Shown here: one piece after another, positions 16,902-26,925 of the stretch | Layout of the letters: the number at the start of each line of letters is the position of its first letter | Numbering within the stretch: the stretch's first letter is position 1 | Source: Desulfitobacterium dehalogenans ATCC 51507 | Lineage (GTDB): Bacteria > Bacillota > Desulfitobacteriia > Desulfitobacteriales > Desulfitobacteriaceae | DNA length: 64,000 nucleotides | NCBI RefSeq assembly: GCF_000243155.2 | Contig: NC_018017.1 | Coordinates: forward strand, 2,790,001-2,854,000 | Direction of reading: 5' to 3' | The notes under the pieces: generated by a model | The model's database searches: none | Seen by the model: the letters and a program-made list of their open reading frames with translations, nothing else | What the model was told of the DNA's origin: nothing | Translations under genes and position numbers: made by a program

Positions 16902-17178
16902 TTCTCACCTTTTTAATACAAATACATATTATGTATAAAAATGTATAACAAATAATTTGCTTGTCCATACTAAAGCATATATAATAAAGTTGAATATACT
17001 TGAAGAGGTGTTAAAAATGGATGGTGACTAGTAATAGCGCTAGGATTAGCTCAACTATTTGCAAAGTAGGTATAAGGACGTATCGCGAATCATTTATTGT
17101 AGATGTAGAGCGACACGTTCTTTTTGTTTAGGTTCACGAGAGCTGCTATTTCGGGGATCACCCCTGTCCCATAGCGAA
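16902..17178. other. Gap after the orphan membrane protein
   Basis: AT-rich at first. A TATAAT at about 16980 and GAGGTG near 17006 precede only a 4-codon frame (ATG at 17017), so I see no supported gene; a decayed small ORF is possible. Confidence 0.3.
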
Positions 17179-17220
17179 AAAAAGCAGGCACCCACTTCAC
17201 AGCTGGTTTGCCTGCTTTTT
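17179..17220. terminator. Bidirectional terminator
   Basis: AAAAAGCAGGCA ... TGCCTGCTTTTT, a 12-bp perfect stem with an 18-nt loop and A/T runs on both sides; it can end tatA (minus) and the upstream plus-strand unit. Confidence 0.7.
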
Positions 17221-17306
17221 GCATATTTGATCCATCAATTTACAGTACTTAGAAAAGAAAGTGTACTACAGTTGCCTTAGGGTTAAACTTCTTAGCTTTC
17301 AACCTC

Positions 17307-17489
17307 TTAGCTTTCAACTTCTTTCTTTTCTTCCTTCTCTTCACCATTGGTTGCTGATTTGAATTCAGAAATTCCTCGTCCTAAAGCCTTGCCGAGCTCG
17401 GGAAGTTTACCAGGCCCGAAAAGAACCAATGCAATAATTAAAACAATGATCATTACAGTTGGGGTTACCATACCAAATGTTACTAACAT
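17307..17489 (-). CDS. tatA: TatA, twin-arginine translocase pore component
   Basis: 60 aa. One N-terminal membrane helix ([27 protein letters not shown]) with the [10 protein letters not shown] hinge and an amphipathic helix, then a charged tail rich in Glu and Lys. GGAGGTG lies 8 nt before the ATG. It is separate from the tatB-tatC pair at 34.6-35.7 kb. The hydrogenase small subunit and the NrfC-like protein in this window carry twin-arginine signals and are likely cargo. Confidence 0.9.
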   Translation of the reverse strand: MLVTFGMVTPTVMIIVLIIALVLFGPGKLPELGKALGRGISEFKSATNGEEKEEKKEVES

Positions 17490-17680
17490 AATCCTACACC
17501 TCCATAATCTAATATACCACAAGTATTTGTTTTAATAAATTCAATAGAACGTGAATAATATCGCATTCTCTTTACATTCCTTATCCTACAGGATTATGTC
17601 CACTTTTTCAATATGATTTTATTGGGTATTCTTAATGTGCACCGTGAAATTACTTTCTTGCAGCAAAAAAGAGCCTGAAT

Positions 17681-18457
17681 TCAGACTCTCTCTCCACTAT
17701 CGCTAGTGCTAAAAAGTTCTTCATATCCCCGATACAAGCTCCAAATTACATCCCAAAGCTCATCCTCAGCTTCCGTCACCCGCAGCCCCAACTCTTTCGC
17801 CTCCTGCCGTCCAATTGGATAGCCATGGGAAAAATAACCTTCCGTCAGAGCCCGGGTAACCACAGGAACGAGCTCAGGATTGTCCTTTAACATATAGCGG
17901 GATAACAGGGCTTCGGCGTATTGATGAGATGCCTTCAAGGCTTTTTCGTAATCTCCGATCAACCAAGGGTCAAGTTTATTGATCATAGGAGTTATGATGC
18001 CGGTAACCAGTTCAGGGTTGGGATTATCTTCGATGGAGCGCTGAAGATAATCGATGCAATAACGAATCGCCTGAACAGGAACCCATAGGTCCTTATAAAG
18101 AGGATGCTTAATCAGCGGATCAATGGGCCCCAGCTCCGAGACGGGTCCCATAACAACTTCATCTGCTCCAAGGACTAACATGGATGCTGCAGATTTGGCT
18201 ACAAAGGGGACGATTACGCCAAATTCGTTGCAGAACTCACGAATCAGCATGACAACCTTATAGGGGGTGTCTACTGCTCCACCATAACTGTGCAAGAGTA
18301 AATCAATTTTCTCTGTATGCCCGATTGCTTTGAGCTGCTCGTATAAGGGGACAAGAATGCTATCATCGAGGGGCGTATAAGCGAAGTATACTAGGACCTT
18401 TGAGCCTCTTAATTTCTCCAGACTGTCTAAATAGTGAAGTCGTTCATCCTTATCCAT
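17681..18457 (-). CDS. SDH/ClpP-fold serine protease-like protein
   Basis: 258 aa of the serine dehydrogenase proteinase family (crotonase/ClpP fold). Oxyanion-loop motif LLLHSYGGAVDTPYKV (about 52-67) and nucleophile region VAKSAASMLVLGADEVVMGPVSELGPID, with the likely catalytic Ser in SAAS. There is no signal peptide or membrane helix, so it should be cytoplasmic or membrane-associated. It lies downstream of the haem and cytochrome operon, but a terminator after the cytochrome gene suggests separate transcription. The substrate is unknown. Confidence 0.75.
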   Translation of the reverse strand: MDKDERLHYLDSLEKLRGSKVLVYFAYTPLDDSILVPLYEQLKAIGHTEKIDLLLHSYGGAVDTPYKVVMLIREFCNEFGVIVPFVAKSAASMLVLGADEVVMGPVSELGPIDPLIKHPLYKDLWVPVQAIRYCIDYLQRSIEDNPNPELVTGIITPMINKLDPWLIGDYEKALKASHQYAEALLSRYMLKDNPELVPVVTRALTEGYFSHGYPIGRQEAKELGLRVTEAEDELWDVIWSLYRGYEELFSTSDSGERV

Positions 18458-18597
18458 AGAATACCCCCATGCAGACGAAATTATATACCATATTATTCCA
18501 TTGCAAAGAGGGCTGTGACTGTATTTCTTACAGTATCCAAATTGATTAGCTGATTAAACAGGCCCATCTGCCCTAATCCCAGAGCACCCTCATCAAA

Positions 18598-18625
18598 AAG
18601 CCGCCGGTCCGAGGACCGGCGGCTT
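18598..18625 (-). terminator. Terminator of the haem operon
   Basis: AAGCCGCCGGTCC pairs with GGACCGGCGGCTT, a 12-13 bp GC-rich stem 22 nt after the cytochrome stop codon. There is no long T run, so it may be factor-assisted. Confidence 0.65.
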
Positions 18626-18646
18626 AATTCGGTTGATGGCGTTGGA

Positions 18647-18931
18647 TTAATCCGGCAGATTATAGTCCACCCTGGATGGGTCATGACAGGATAGGCAATA
18701 GCTCTTTCCGCCCAAACCTTGTTTTTCATGACATTGATAACATTGCTTTTGGGGATTTTGATTATTTATAACCGCAAATCCATGACCCTTTTCCCCGCTG
18801 ATCCACTCTTCTTTAGGAATTGAGGCATGGGGGTTATTGGGATCGTGTCCTTGAGAAACAAAAATTATGGTAATCAAGGCCACGAATAAACCTATGGATA
18901 TGATCATGCGAATAATTTTCTTACCTTCCAT
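18647..18931 (-). CDS. Small membrane-anchored dihaem c-type cytochrome
   Basis: 94 aa. An N-terminal helix (IIRMIISIGLFVALITIIFV, about 6-25) anchors it outside the membrane, and two CXXCH haem sites follow, CYQCH (about 64-68) and CLSCH (about 79-83). It is the last gene of the haem operon, 23 nt after hemL, and would be matured by ResB/CcsA encoded upstream. Probably a quinol-side or surface electron carrier; the partner is unknown. Confidence 0.85.
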   Translation of the reverse strand: MEGKKIIRMIISIGLFVALITIIFVSQGHDPNNPHASIPKEEWISGEKGHGFAVINNQNPQKQCYQCHEKQGLGGKSYCLSCHDPSRVDYNLPD

Positions 18932-18954
18932 CCGTTTAATCCTTTCTCAACAAT

Positions 18955-20247
18955 TTAGCCCAAGGATTTAAATACATCCCTGGCTTGTTCTAAGGTATAG
19001 TCAATATCTTCATCAGTATGAGCGGAAGAAAGGAATACCGCTTCATATTGACTGGGAGCTAAGTAGACCCCTCGCTCCAGCATTCCTCTGAAGAATGACC
19101 CAAAAAGTTCAACATCAGAAGAGCAGGCACTCTTAAAGTCCACGACAGGTTGATTGGTAAAGAACGCAGAGAACATGGCTCCGACGGAGTTGACCCAAAT
19201 GGGGAACCCTAATTCTTGGGCAATGGACTTCAAGCCTTCAGCTAAGCGGGTGGTTTTCTCTTCGAGTCCCTCATAGACCCCGTCCTGCTGCAAGAGCCTT
19301 AAGGTGATGAGTCCTGCCGCCATGGCTAACGGGTTGCCGGATAAGGTTCCCGCTTGATAAATAGGACCGCTGGGAGCTACCTGCTCCATGTACTTTCTTT
19401 TTCCGCCATAGGCTGCTACAGGCAGACCTCCTCCAATAATTTTACCTAGGCAGGTCAAATCCGGGTCGATTTGGAAGCGGCCCTGTGCCCCTCCATAACT
19501 AACCCGGAAGCCGGTCATCACCTCATCAAAGATAAGTAAGCTGCCATATTCCCGGGTCAGTGAGCGCAAGCCCTCCAAAAAACCCGGTTGAGGTAAAACA
19601 ACTCCCATATTCCCGGTAACCGGCTCGACGATTACTCCGGCAATATCTTCCCCACATTGCTCAAAAATCTCTTTTAGACCTTCCAGGTCGTTAAATTGAG
19701 CAACGATAGTTTCTGAAGCGATAGGGGAGGGTACACCCGGAGAAGTAGGGACCCCAAAGGTCAATGCTCCACTTCCCGCTTTGATCAGCAAGGAATCTCC
19801 ATGGCCGTGATAACACCCTTCAAACTTAACAATTTTGTTACGTCCCGTCACTCCCCGTGCTAAACGCAGCGCACTCATGGTTGCCTCAGTTCCGGAGCTG
19901 ACCATACGGACCATTTCCATAGAAGGGAAGGCTTTAAGCACTTCTTCAGCACATTCTGTTTCGATCTCAGTGGGCGCTCCATAACTGGTTCCTCGCTCTG
20001 CGGCAGCCTTAATAGCATCGACTACCGCCGGGTGAGCATGACCAAGAATCAGCGGCCCCCAGGACAGAACGTAGTCCAGATAGGAATTGCCATCAATATC
20101 CCATAGACGCGCGCCCTGTCCCTTGGCAATAAATATTGGCTCTCGCCCTACGGATTTAAAAGCCCTTACCGGAGAGTTGACTCCACCTGGAAGGACGCCA
20201 TTGGCCCGGACAAAAGCTTCCTTACTTCGTTGATCCTGAAAACTCAA
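18955..20247 (-). CDS. hemL: HemL, glutamate-1-semialdehyde 2,1-aminomutase
   Basis: 430 aa, full length. PLP enzyme that makes 5-aminolaevulinate from glutamate-1-semialdehyde produced by HemA. The PLP lysine is in [11 protein letters not shown] (about residue 269), with [24 protein letters not shown], and [10 protein letters not shown]. The start is a TTG with GAGGG 8 nt upstream. It follows ahbAB by 12 nt in the haem operon. Confidence 0.96.
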   Translation of the reverse strand: MSFQDQRSKEAFVRANGVLPGGVNSPVRAFKSVGREPIFIAKGQGARLWDIDGNSYLDYVLSWGPLILGHAHPAVVDAIKAAAERGTSYGAPTEIETECAEEVLKAFPSMEMVRMVSSGTEATMSALRLARGVTGRNKIVKFEGCYHGHGDSLLIKAGSGALTFGVPTSPGVPSPIASETIVAQFNDLEGLKEIFEQCGEDIAGVIVEPVTGNMGVVLPQPGFLEGLRSLTREYGSLLIFDEVMTGFRVSYGGAQGRFQIDPDLTCLGKIIGGGLPVAAYGGKRKYMEQVAPSGPIYQAGTLSGNPLAMAAGLITLRLLQQDGVYEGLEEKTTRLAEGLKSIAQELGFPIWVNSVGAMFSAFFTNQPVVDFKSACSSDVELFGSFFRGMLERGVYLAPSQYEAVFLSSAHTDEDIDYTLEQARDVFKSLG

Positions 20248-20259
20248 GATTAAACCCTC

Positions 20260-21276
20260 CTAATCGTCTTCTTCCATATAGTATTGCATACTGCTCTTTT
20301 TTAACTCTTTAATACTAAAGAGCATGGCATAGTCTTTGATTCCCGTTGCTTGAGCGATCTTGGCCATCACCTCACCGCATTCCTCCTGGGAACGGGCATG
20401 GATCATGGTAAAGAGATTATATGGCCAATCTTTGAGGGTAGGTCTTTGATAACAATGACTCACTTCTCGGAAGGATGCCATAATTTTGCCGAGTGATTCG
20501 GCTTTTTCCTCGGGGACCTGCCAAACCCCCATGGCATTGGCGGTAAATCCGGCTTTTTGATGACGGAGAACAGCTCCAAAACGCCTAATCACCTGGTTGT
20601 TAACCAGATGCTGAGTCTGTTTAAGAACCCGCTCCTCCTGCCAAGCCAGCTTTTCGGCAATCTCTGCATAGGGAGTTAAGGACTCAGGGATATTCCCCTG
20701 CAGTTCCCGTATGATTAATTTATCAGCTTCATCCACCGGGTAGGGTTCTAACTTTTGAGAACCCCGTGGATTAGCTGATGAACACTCATATTCTTCTAAA
20801 TTGCGGCTATCCTCTTCCTGATCTTCCGGACTAAAGTCAAAATCCACACTGATTTTAAATAGACGGAGAGCCGGCAGAGAATACACCTCTTCCGTGCCAA
20901 TGATCCCTTTGATGGTGGTTAGAACCTTTTCCACTTCCTTCTGGGAAGTGGCGATAAGGGTAAACCAAATATTATAATCATGATTACGCAAATAATTATG
21001 AGTCACTCCGGGAATATCCATAAGCAGATCGGCTAGAATCTGAATCTTATCCTCGGGCACTTTAGCCGCGCACAAGGTACTTTTATATCCCAAACGATGG
21101 GAATCAAAGACTCCACCTAAGCGCCGGATAATTCCCTCTTGGCGAAAGGATTGTATTCTTTCCCAGGCTTCATCCTCTGTGCTTCCGGTAAGGCCGGCTA
21201 AAGTCTCGTAGGGACGTGATGTAATGGGAAAATCCGTTTGAACAATATTCAGCAGAGCCCGGTCAAGAGCATCCAT
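20260..21276 (-). CDS. ahbAB: Fused sirohaem decarboxylase AhbA-AhbB
   Basis: 338 aa composed of two Lrp/AsnC-like halves (about 1-160 and 180-330), each with an N-terminal winged helix (LDRALLNIVQTDFP; ADKLIIRELQGNIP) and a ferredoxin-like half with conserved HNYLRNHDYNIWFTLIA and HCYQRPTLKDWPYNLFTM. In other organisms AhbA and AhbB are separate proteins that form a heterodimer decarboxylating sirohaem to 12,18-didecarboxysirohaem. Here they are one chain. Its ATG directly abuts the ahbD stop. Despite the HTH resemblance it is an enzyme by context. Confidence 0.9.
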   Translation of the reverse strand: MDALDRALLNIVQTDFPITSRPYETLAGLTGSTEDEAWERIQSFRQEGIIRRLGGVFDSHRLGYKSTLCAAKVPEDKIQILADLLMDIPGVTHNYLRNHDYNIWFTLIATSQKEVEKVLTTIKGIIGTEEVYSLPALRLFKISVDFDFSPEDQEEDSRNLEEYECSSANPRGSQKLEPYPVDEADKLIIRELQGNIPESLTPYAEIAEKLAWQEERVLKQTQHLVNNQVIRRFGAVLRHQKAGFTANAMGVWQVPEEKAESLGKIMASFREVSHCYQRPTLKDWPYNLFTMIHARSQEECGEVMAKIAQATGIKDYAMLFSIKELKKSSMQYYMEEDD

Positions 21277-22275
21277 TTATTTTCCCCCCTTACGCCCGTG
21301 ATAAAGGCACCAGGGCTCCTCTGCCATAAAATCTCCTTCTTCATAATAAGCAGCCCGGGCCCGGCAGCCGCCGCAGATGGTTTTATAACCGCAGATACCG
21401 CAGCCCCCTTTATAATCCAAAGTACGCAATTCGTTCAGAACTGGGTGAGTCTTCCAAAGCTCATCAAAGGGTGTCTCCCGGACATCCCCTAAGGGGATAT
21501 TGAGGTAGGCACAAGGCTGTACCTGCCCCTTTGGACTGATAATGCAGTAGGAGGTACCGGCCAGGCATCCCCGTCCGAAACGGGTCTTAACACCCATCTG
21601 CTTGGCAATCCGCATAAACTGCGGAGCGCAGGTCGGCTTAAGCTCTATATCAACCTCTTGCTGCTTTTTCATGATACGGGTCAGGGCATCTTCATATTCC
21701 TCAGCCCGCAGGGACTCTTCTTCAATGGATACAGCCCGCCCAGTGGGAACCAGGAAAAAGAAATGATGGGCTACCGCCCCCTCAGCTACAGCAAAATCCG
21801 TAATGGCTTCCAGCTCATCCCGATTCCAATCCATGACTGTGGTATGAATCTGAAAAGGAAGTCCCACTTCCCGGCAATTACGCATGCCCTGCACTGCCTC
21901 TTCCCAGGCTCTGGGATACTTGCGAAACTGATTATGCTTTTCAATATGCAGGGAATCCAAGGAAATTCCCATCCCCATGGCCCCTGCTTCTTTCAAGCGG
22001 CGAGCCATATCCACAGTAATCAGAGTCCCATTGGTTCCGAAAACCGGGCGCAAGCCCAAGGAGGTGGCATGAGCTACCAATTCCACGATATCCGGGCGCA
22101 GGAGAGGCTCTCCGCCGCTAAAAATCATAATTTTAAATCCGGCCTTAGCAATCTGTTCAAGGAGTGTCTTGGCTTCGGCAGTGCTCAGCTCTTCTTCAGC
22201 CTTGCAGCCGGCATCACGGTAGCAATGATCACAATACATATTGCAGGCATTAGTGGTATTCCAAGATACAATCAT
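21277..22275 (-). CDS. ahbD: AhbD-type radical SAM haem synthase (NirJ2)
   Basis: 332 aa radical SAM enzyme. The SAM cluster is CNMYCDHC (Cys11/15/18), then [11 protein letters not shown], and a C-terminal SPASM-like cysteine set ([16 protein letters not shown] ... EEPWC) for an auxiliary cluster. AhbD oxidatively decarboxylates two propionates of Fe-coproporphyrin III to vinyls, giving haem b. It overlaps hemB by 4 bp (ATGA) and is followed at once by ahbAB. The C-versus-D assignment to the two radical SAM genes here rests on the N-terminus and size, since the sibling has the AhbC/NirJ1 start. Confidence 0.85.
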   Translation of the reverse strand: MIVSWNTTNACNMYCDHCYRDAGCKAEEELSTAEAKTLLEQIAKAGFKIMIFSGGEPLLRPDIVELVAHATSLGLRPVFGTNGTLITVDMARRLKEAGAMGMGISLDSLHIEKHNQFRKYPRAWEEAVQGMRNCREVGLPFQIHTTVMDWNRDELEAITDFAVAEGAVAHHFFFLVPTGRAVSIEEESLRAEEYEDALTRIMKKQQEVDIELKPTCAPQFMRIAKQMGVKTRFGRGCLAGTSYCIISPKGQVQPCAYLNIPLGDVRETPFDELWKTHPVLNELRTLDYKGGCGICGYKTICGGCRARAAYYEEGDFMAEEPWCLYHGRKGGK

Positions 22276-23252
22276 GATTGTTCCTCCTTTATCCAGCGTG
22301 CTGCATCTAAGGCGTGGTAAGTAATAATGAGATCCGCTCCGGCTCGTTTCATGCTGACCAGGCTCTCCATGACCACCCGTTTTTCATCAATCCAGCCCTT
22401 TTCTGCAGCCGCTTTGACCATGGCGTACTCGCCACTGACATTATAAGCGGCTATGGGCAGCCCGAATTGCTCCTTGGTCCGATACGTGATATCCCCATAG
22501 GCCAGAGCAGGCTTGATGATAAGCATATCAGCCCCCTCCTGGATATCAAGGTCGGTCTCAAGCATGGCTTCATTGCCATTGGCAGGGTCCATCTGATAAG
22601 TGCGACGGTCCCCGAATTGGGGGGTCGAACCGGCAGCCTCACGAAAGGGTCCATAGAAAGCAGAGGCGAATTTAGCCGCATAGGACATAATTGGAAGTTG
22701 AGTATAGCCTGCTTCATCCAAAGCTTCCCGGATCGCCCCTACCCGGCCATCCATCATATCTGAGGGTGCCACCATATCCGCTCCGGCTTCAGCGTGGGAA
22801 ACCGCCGTCTGAGCCAGCAATTTCAGGGTAGGATCATTGAGAACCTGCCCATCCTGAATGACTCCGCAATGTCCATGGTCCGTGTATTCACAGAGGCAAA
22901 CGTCGGTAATCACATAAAGATCCGGATAATGTTTTTTCGTCAAGCGTACCGCTTCCTGGACAATGCCGTGGCGGTCATAGGCACCGGTTCCTATTTCATC
23001 CTTGGACTCAGGTAGTCCAAAGAGTAAAACTGCAGGAATTCCAGCCTCCACTACATCCTTTAAGGCCACGACATACTCATCCAAAGAGTAGTTATAAACT
23101 CCAGGCATAGAGGAAACGGGGATCTTTTTCTTCTCCCCAAACATAACAAACATGGGATAGATCAGATCCTCAACCCGGACATGATGCTCCCGGACCATCT
23201 TGCGTATGGTTTCACTGCTTCTTAATCTTCGGGGACGTCTGATGAGTTGCAT
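22272..23252 (-). CDS. hemB: HemB, porphobilinogen synthase
   Basis: 326 aa. Condenses two 5-aminolaevulinate molecules. Schiff-base lysines lie in [15 protein letters not shown] and [12 protein letters not shown]; the cysteine-rich [14 protein letters not shown] indicates the zinc-dependent type. The ATG at 23252 follows GGAGGAGG; an in-frame ATG 18 nt earlier lies within that site. It sits between ahbC and ahbD in the operon. Confidence 0.96.
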   Translation of the reverse strand: MQLIRRPRRLRSSETIRKMVREHHVRVEDLIYPMFVMFGEKKKIPVSSMPGVYNYSLDEYVVALKDVVEAGIPAVLLFGLPESKDEIGTGAYDRHGIVQEAVRLTKKHYPDLYVITDVCLCEYTDHGHCGVIQDGQVLNDPTLKLLAQTAVSHAEAGADMVAPSDMMDGRVGAIREALDEAGYTQLPIMSYAAKFASAFYGPFREAAGSTPQFGDRRTYQMDPANGNEAMLETDLDIQEGADMLIIKPALAYGDITYRTKEQFGLPIAAYNVSGEYAMVKAAAEKGWIDEKRVVMESLVSMKRAGADLIITYHALDAARWIKEEQS

Positions 23253-23274
23253 TGTACATTCCTCCTCCATTTCC

Positions 23275-24450
23275 TTATACTATTCCGATCTCCTCATCGG
23301 TTAAGTAGCAGGCTGGGTCGGATTCCCAGAAATCTCCGGTGACGGCTTCCGCACGAGTGCGGAAATTGCCATTACAGTTATTCAAGTATTGACACCGGGC
23401 ACAACGGCCTTTGAGAAGAGGCTTACGATCCTTTAACCCCGCCAGGATAGGGTGGGTCTGGTCCGTCCATATATCCCCAAATTTTCGTTCCCGCACATTG
23501 CCGAAAGTGATATGTTGGGTAAATTGATCCGGATGCACATATCCCAAGGGATCCACTTCCCCGAAGGCAATCCCGGAGCGATTCCCTCCATTCATGCTGA
23601 TCAGTTCCTTGATCTTTTGTGCCTTCTCAGGATCCTCCTTTAAGGTACGCAGGTAAAGATAGACTCCATCACAGTGATTATCCACCGTTAAAATCTCCTT
23701 TTGGAGTCCCCGTTCTTCAAAATCTATGGTACGCCGGATGATGGTTTCCATGGCCTGCCTGGACTGCTCAGGTGTGACATCCTCTGCAATCATTTGGTTG
23801 CCCCGTCCGGAATAGACCAAGTGATAGAAGCAAACCCGATCGATATTTTCTTCTTCAATAAAATCAAAGATCTTATCCAGCTCCGCATAGTTATGACTAT
23901 TAATAGTAAAACGGAGTCCTACTCGCTGCCCCACGGCAACACAGTTCTGAATGCCCTCCATAGCGGCTTGAAAAGCCCCCTCCTTGCCGCGGAATTTATC
24001 ATTGACTTCCCGTAAACCATCTAAAGATATTCCTACATAGCCCACCCCAATGTTTTTTATGCGTTGAGCCACTTCTCTTGTGATCAAGGTTCCATTGGTG
24101 GAGAGGGTGGGGCGAATCCCCTTGGCGGCGGCGTATTCAGCCAGCTCAAAAAAGTCTGGACGAATTAATGGCTCTCCTCCTGAGAAAAGCAGTACCGGCA
24201 CTTTAAAATCGGCTAAATCATCAATAAAGCGCTTGGCCTCTTCTGTAGTCAATTCTCCTTGATATTTCTGGGCATCGGATTCCATATAACAATGGGCACA
24301 TTTCAAATTGCAGGTTCGTGTCGAGTTCCATACCACCACCGGCCCTGACCCGGAAGTGGTTCCGTGCATGGACCCTTTTGACCCTTTGCTGTAGCGCAGA
24401 GAGTCTCCAAAGTATTCTGTATTAAAAAGCAATTTCGTTAAACTGATCAT
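23275..24450 (-). CDS. ahbC: AhbC-type radical SAM enzyme (NirJ1)
   Basis: 391 aa radical SAM protein starting [20 protein letters not shown], the N-terminus typical of NirJ1/AhbC. The cluster motif is CNLKCAHC, with [12 protein letters not shown], and C-terminal cysteines [10 protein letters not shown] ... SDPAC. AhbC removes the two acetates of 12,18-didecarboxysirohaem as the step to Fe-coproporphyrin III. It overlaps cobA-hemD by 4 bp (ATGA), implying translational coupling. Confidence 0.88.
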   Translation of the reverse strand: MISLTKLLFNTEYFGDSLRYSKGSKGSMHGTTSGSGPVVVWNSTRTCNLKCAHCYMESDAQKYQGELTTEEAKRFIDDLADFKVPVLLFSGGEPLIRPDFFELAEYAAAKGIRPTLSTNGTLITREVAQRIKNIGVGYVGISLDGLREVNDKFRGKEGAFQAAMEGIQNCVAVGQRVGLRFTINSHNYAELDKIFDFIEEENIDRVCFYHLVYSGRGNQMIAEDVTPEQSRQAMETIIRRTIDFEERGLQKEILTVDNHCDGVYLYLRTLKEDPEKAQKIKELISMNGGNRSGIAFGEVDPLGYVHPDQFTQHITFGNVRERKFGDIWTDQTHPILAGLKDRKPLLKGRCARCQYLNNCNGNFRTRAEAVTGDFWESDPACYLTDEEIGIV

Positions 24451-25961
24451 TCCTTGTTCCCCCCTGCCAGTGTCTCAAGAAGCCCCTTAATGGTATACTG
24501 CTTCGCTTCCCGGTAAATGCTCAGCCCGCACTCTTGAGCTGTTTTGCTGGTAATGGGACCGATAGAATAGAGTTTAACCCCCTCTAAAAGGCTTTGCTTG
24601 CCATCAATTAATTGCAAGAAATTGCGCACTGTTGAAGAACTGGTAAAGGTAACAGCCGCTACTGCCTTCTCTTCTAAAAGTTTTAGGAGTTCTTCCTTAT
24701 TGGCGTTCCCCAAAACCGTGCGGTAGGTAGGAACATCCCAGATGTCCGCCCCTAAAGCTTTCAGGGATTCGGGCAGAATATCCCGGGCTTCCTCGGCCCG
24801 GGCCAAGAGCACACTTTGACCGGGCAGAACCCGGCTGGCCAAACCTTCGATTATTTTTTCCGCTCTATATTCTTCAGGAACAAAGGAAACCTTCAGACAT
24901 CGCTTTTCCAAAGCATCTCTGGTAGCCGGACCGATAGCGACGACGTCCATACCGGCCAAGTCACGAATGTCCCTTCCTTGCTCCATGAGAACTTTGAAGA
25001 ATTCTTCTACTCCGTTGACACTGGTAAAGATGACCCATTCAAACCGTTTCAGATTCTTGATGGCGTGAATCAACCGATTGGGATCACTGGGAGGAACGAT
25101 TTCGATCGCAGGAAACTCCCAAGGCTCTCCGCCCAGATCCTCAATGCCTTGGGATAAGGCACTGGCTTGATGCCTTGCTCTGGTCACAATAACCCTCTGA
25201 CCGAAGAGGGGTCTCTTTTCGAACCATTGCAGCTTCTCCCTCAGTTGAACAACCTCTCCCACGATAATGATGGAGGGATTGGTGAAGCCTTCTTCCTTTA
25301 CCAATTGAGCAATATTATGTAGTTCACCTACAAGCACCCGTTGTTCCGGCCGGGTCCCCCATTGGATAATTCCTACGGGAGTAGAAGGCGAACGGCCATT
25401 TTCTATGAGTTTGGAGGAGATCAAGGACAGGTTTTCCATACCCATCAAAAAGATTAATGTCCCGTGAGCAGTAGCTAAATGTTCCCAGGCCAAAGCCGAA
25501 CTGTTTTTAGTGGGGTCTTCATGACCGGTTATGACGGCAAAGGAAGAGGTTAAATCCCGATGAGTCACAGGAATACCGGCATAGGCAGGTACAGAAATCG
25601 CCGAAGTAACACCGGGAACAACCTCAAAGGGAATCCCTGCCTTAAGAAGATCCTCTGCTTCCTCTCCACCGCGCCCAAAAACAAAAGGGTCTCCCCCTTT
25701 TAAACGAGTAACTATTTTTCCTTCCAAACCCTTCTGGACCAGGAGAGCATTGATTTCCTCTTGGCGCAGTGTATGTCGATCGGGGGATTTCCCTACATAA
25801 ATAAGCTCGCAATCAGGACGGGCTAAGGTCAAAAGCCGGCGTGAAGCCAGGCGGTCGTAGATAAGCACATCAGCCTTGGCGATGCACTCCGCCCCCTTCA
25901 CAGTAATGAGTTTCGGATCTCCGGGCCCAGCACCGACCAAATATACATATCCTTTGTCCAA
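24447..25961 (-). CDS. cobA-hemD: CobA-HemD fusion: uroporphyrinogen III methyltransferase/synthase
   Basis: 504 aa bifunctional protein. Residues about 1-245 are SUMT (VYLVGAGPGDPKLITVKG, GRGGEEAEDL, VPGVTSAISVPAYAGIPVTHR), which methylates uroporphyrinogen III to precorrin-2. Residues about 250-500 are uroporphyrinogen III synthase (VIVTRARHQASALSQ, WVIFTSVNGVEEF, TFTSSSTVRNF). The start is a TTG with AGGAG 9 nt upstream. Having both in one chain steers flux toward sirohaem, the precursor of haem in this pathway. Confidence 0.93.
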   Translation of the reverse strand: MDKGYVYLVGAGPGDPKLITVKGAECIAKADVLIYDRLASRRLLTLARPDCELIYVGKSPDRHTLRQEEINALLVQKGLEGKIVTRLKGGDPFVFGRGGEEAEDLLKAGIPFEVVPGVTSAISVPAYAGIPVTHRDLTSSFAVITGHEDPTKNSSALAWEHLATAHGTLIFLMGMENLSLISSKLIENGRSPSTPVGIIQWGTRPEQRVLVGELHNIAQLVKEEGFTNPSIIIVGEVVQLREKLQWFEKRPLFGQRVIVTRARHQASALSQGIEDLGGEPWEFPAIEIVPPSDPNRLIHAIKNLKRFEWVIFTSVNGVEEFFKVLMEQGRDIRDLAGMDVVAIGPATRDALEKRCLKVSFVPEEYRAEKIIEGLASRVLPGQSVLLARAEEARDILPESLKALGADIWDVPTYRTVLGNANKEELLKLLEEKAVAAVTFTSSSTVRNFLQLIDGKQSLLEGVKLYSIGPITSKTAQECGLSIYREAKQYTIKGLLETLAGGNKE

Positions 25962-25973
25962 ATCAGAACACTC

Positions 25974-26915
25974 CTATCCTTGATGTTGCGTATTATCGAA
26001 GGTTGTGCGAATCTCCTGAAGGATCTCCATCGCTCCTTGAGCAATAAGCTTATCGGCAGCTTTCCTGCCCAACTCTTCAGGGTTATCTCCCGACAGAGAG
26101 ACCTTCAAGATGCGTTGACCGTCCAAAGAAGCGACCATTCCTTTCAGAACAATCTGTTGACCCTCGGTCACAGCCCATGCCCCTATGGGAATCTGACAGC
26201 CTCCTTCCAGCCGGTAGAGGAGAGTCCGTTCTGCTTTGACAGCTCTTTCTGTATCTTGGTGGTTCAGCAGGTCAAGCATTTCCCGAACCTCAGCCCGATG
26301 AGAAGCAATTTCCACAGCAATGGCTCCTTGGCCTACTGCCGAGAGCATAATCTCTTCAGAGATATATTCTGTGATCCGTTCTTCCCATCCTAAGCGTTTC
26401 ACCCCTGCCGCCGCCAGAACAATTCCTGCCATATTGGACTCCTGCAGTTTCCGCCAACGAGTCTGAAGGTTGCCGCGCAAGTCCGCAAAAACCAAATCCG
26501 AACGATAATTCTGTAACTGAGCTTTACGCCTTAAGCTGCTGGTACCGATGACTGAACCTGCAGGTAATTCCGCTAAAGGTGTGCCGTCTTTACTTAGAAA
26601 AACATCCCGCGGCTCTTCTCTCTCGCAAAAAGCGGCGATTTCCAATCCTTGAGGCAAGACTGTGGGAAGGTCTTTGAGGCTATGAACAGCACAATCGATT
26701 TCCCCGTTGAGAAGGCCCACTTCTAACTCTTTAGTAAAAAGACCCTTGTCACCGATTTTCGCAAGAGGAACGTCAAGTATCTTATCCCCCTTCGTTTTCA
26801 TGGGGACAAGGACAAACTCACCTTCAGGGTAATGCTCCTCCAGTTTCCCTTTTACCCATTCAGCTTGCCAAAGGGCCAACTGACTATCCCGTGTACCTAT
26901 TTTAATGCTTCGCAT
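25974..26915 (-). CDS. hemC: HemC, hydroxymethylbilane synthase
   Basis: 313 aa. [19 protein letters not shown] at the N-terminus, [26 protein letters not shown], and the dipyrromethane-cofactor cysteine in [12 protein letters not shown]. It polymerises four porphobilinogens. The ATG at 26915 has AAGGGGGAG just upstream and lies 10 nt after the hemA stop. Confidence 0.95.
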   Translation of the reverse strand: MRSIKIGTRDSQLALWQAEWVKGKLEEHYPEGEFVLVPMKTKGDKILDVPLAKIGDKGLFTKELEVGLLNGEIDCAVHSLKDLPTVLPQGLEIAAFCEREEPRDVFLSKDGTPLAELPAGSVIGTSSLRRKAQLQNYRSDLVFADLRGNLQTRWRKLQESNMAGIVLAAAGVKRLGWEERITEYISEEIMLSAVGQGAIAVEIASHRAEVREMLDLLNHQDTERAVKAERTLLYRLEGGCQIPIGAWAVTEGQQIVLKGMVASLDGQRILKVSLSGDNPEELGRKAADKLIAQGAMEILQEIRTTFDNTQHQG

Positions 26916-26925
26916 GTGCTCCCCC

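Noticed and set aside
17017-17031. Tiny gene after GAGGTG at 17006
   Set aside because: Only four codons before a stop; neighbouring frames are short. It may be decayed, but nothing supports a gene.
18493-18729. Frame of 78 codons on the minus strand
   Set aside because: It overlaps the end of the dihaem cytochrome gene and its terminator hairpin, has no ribosome site and no family resemblance.
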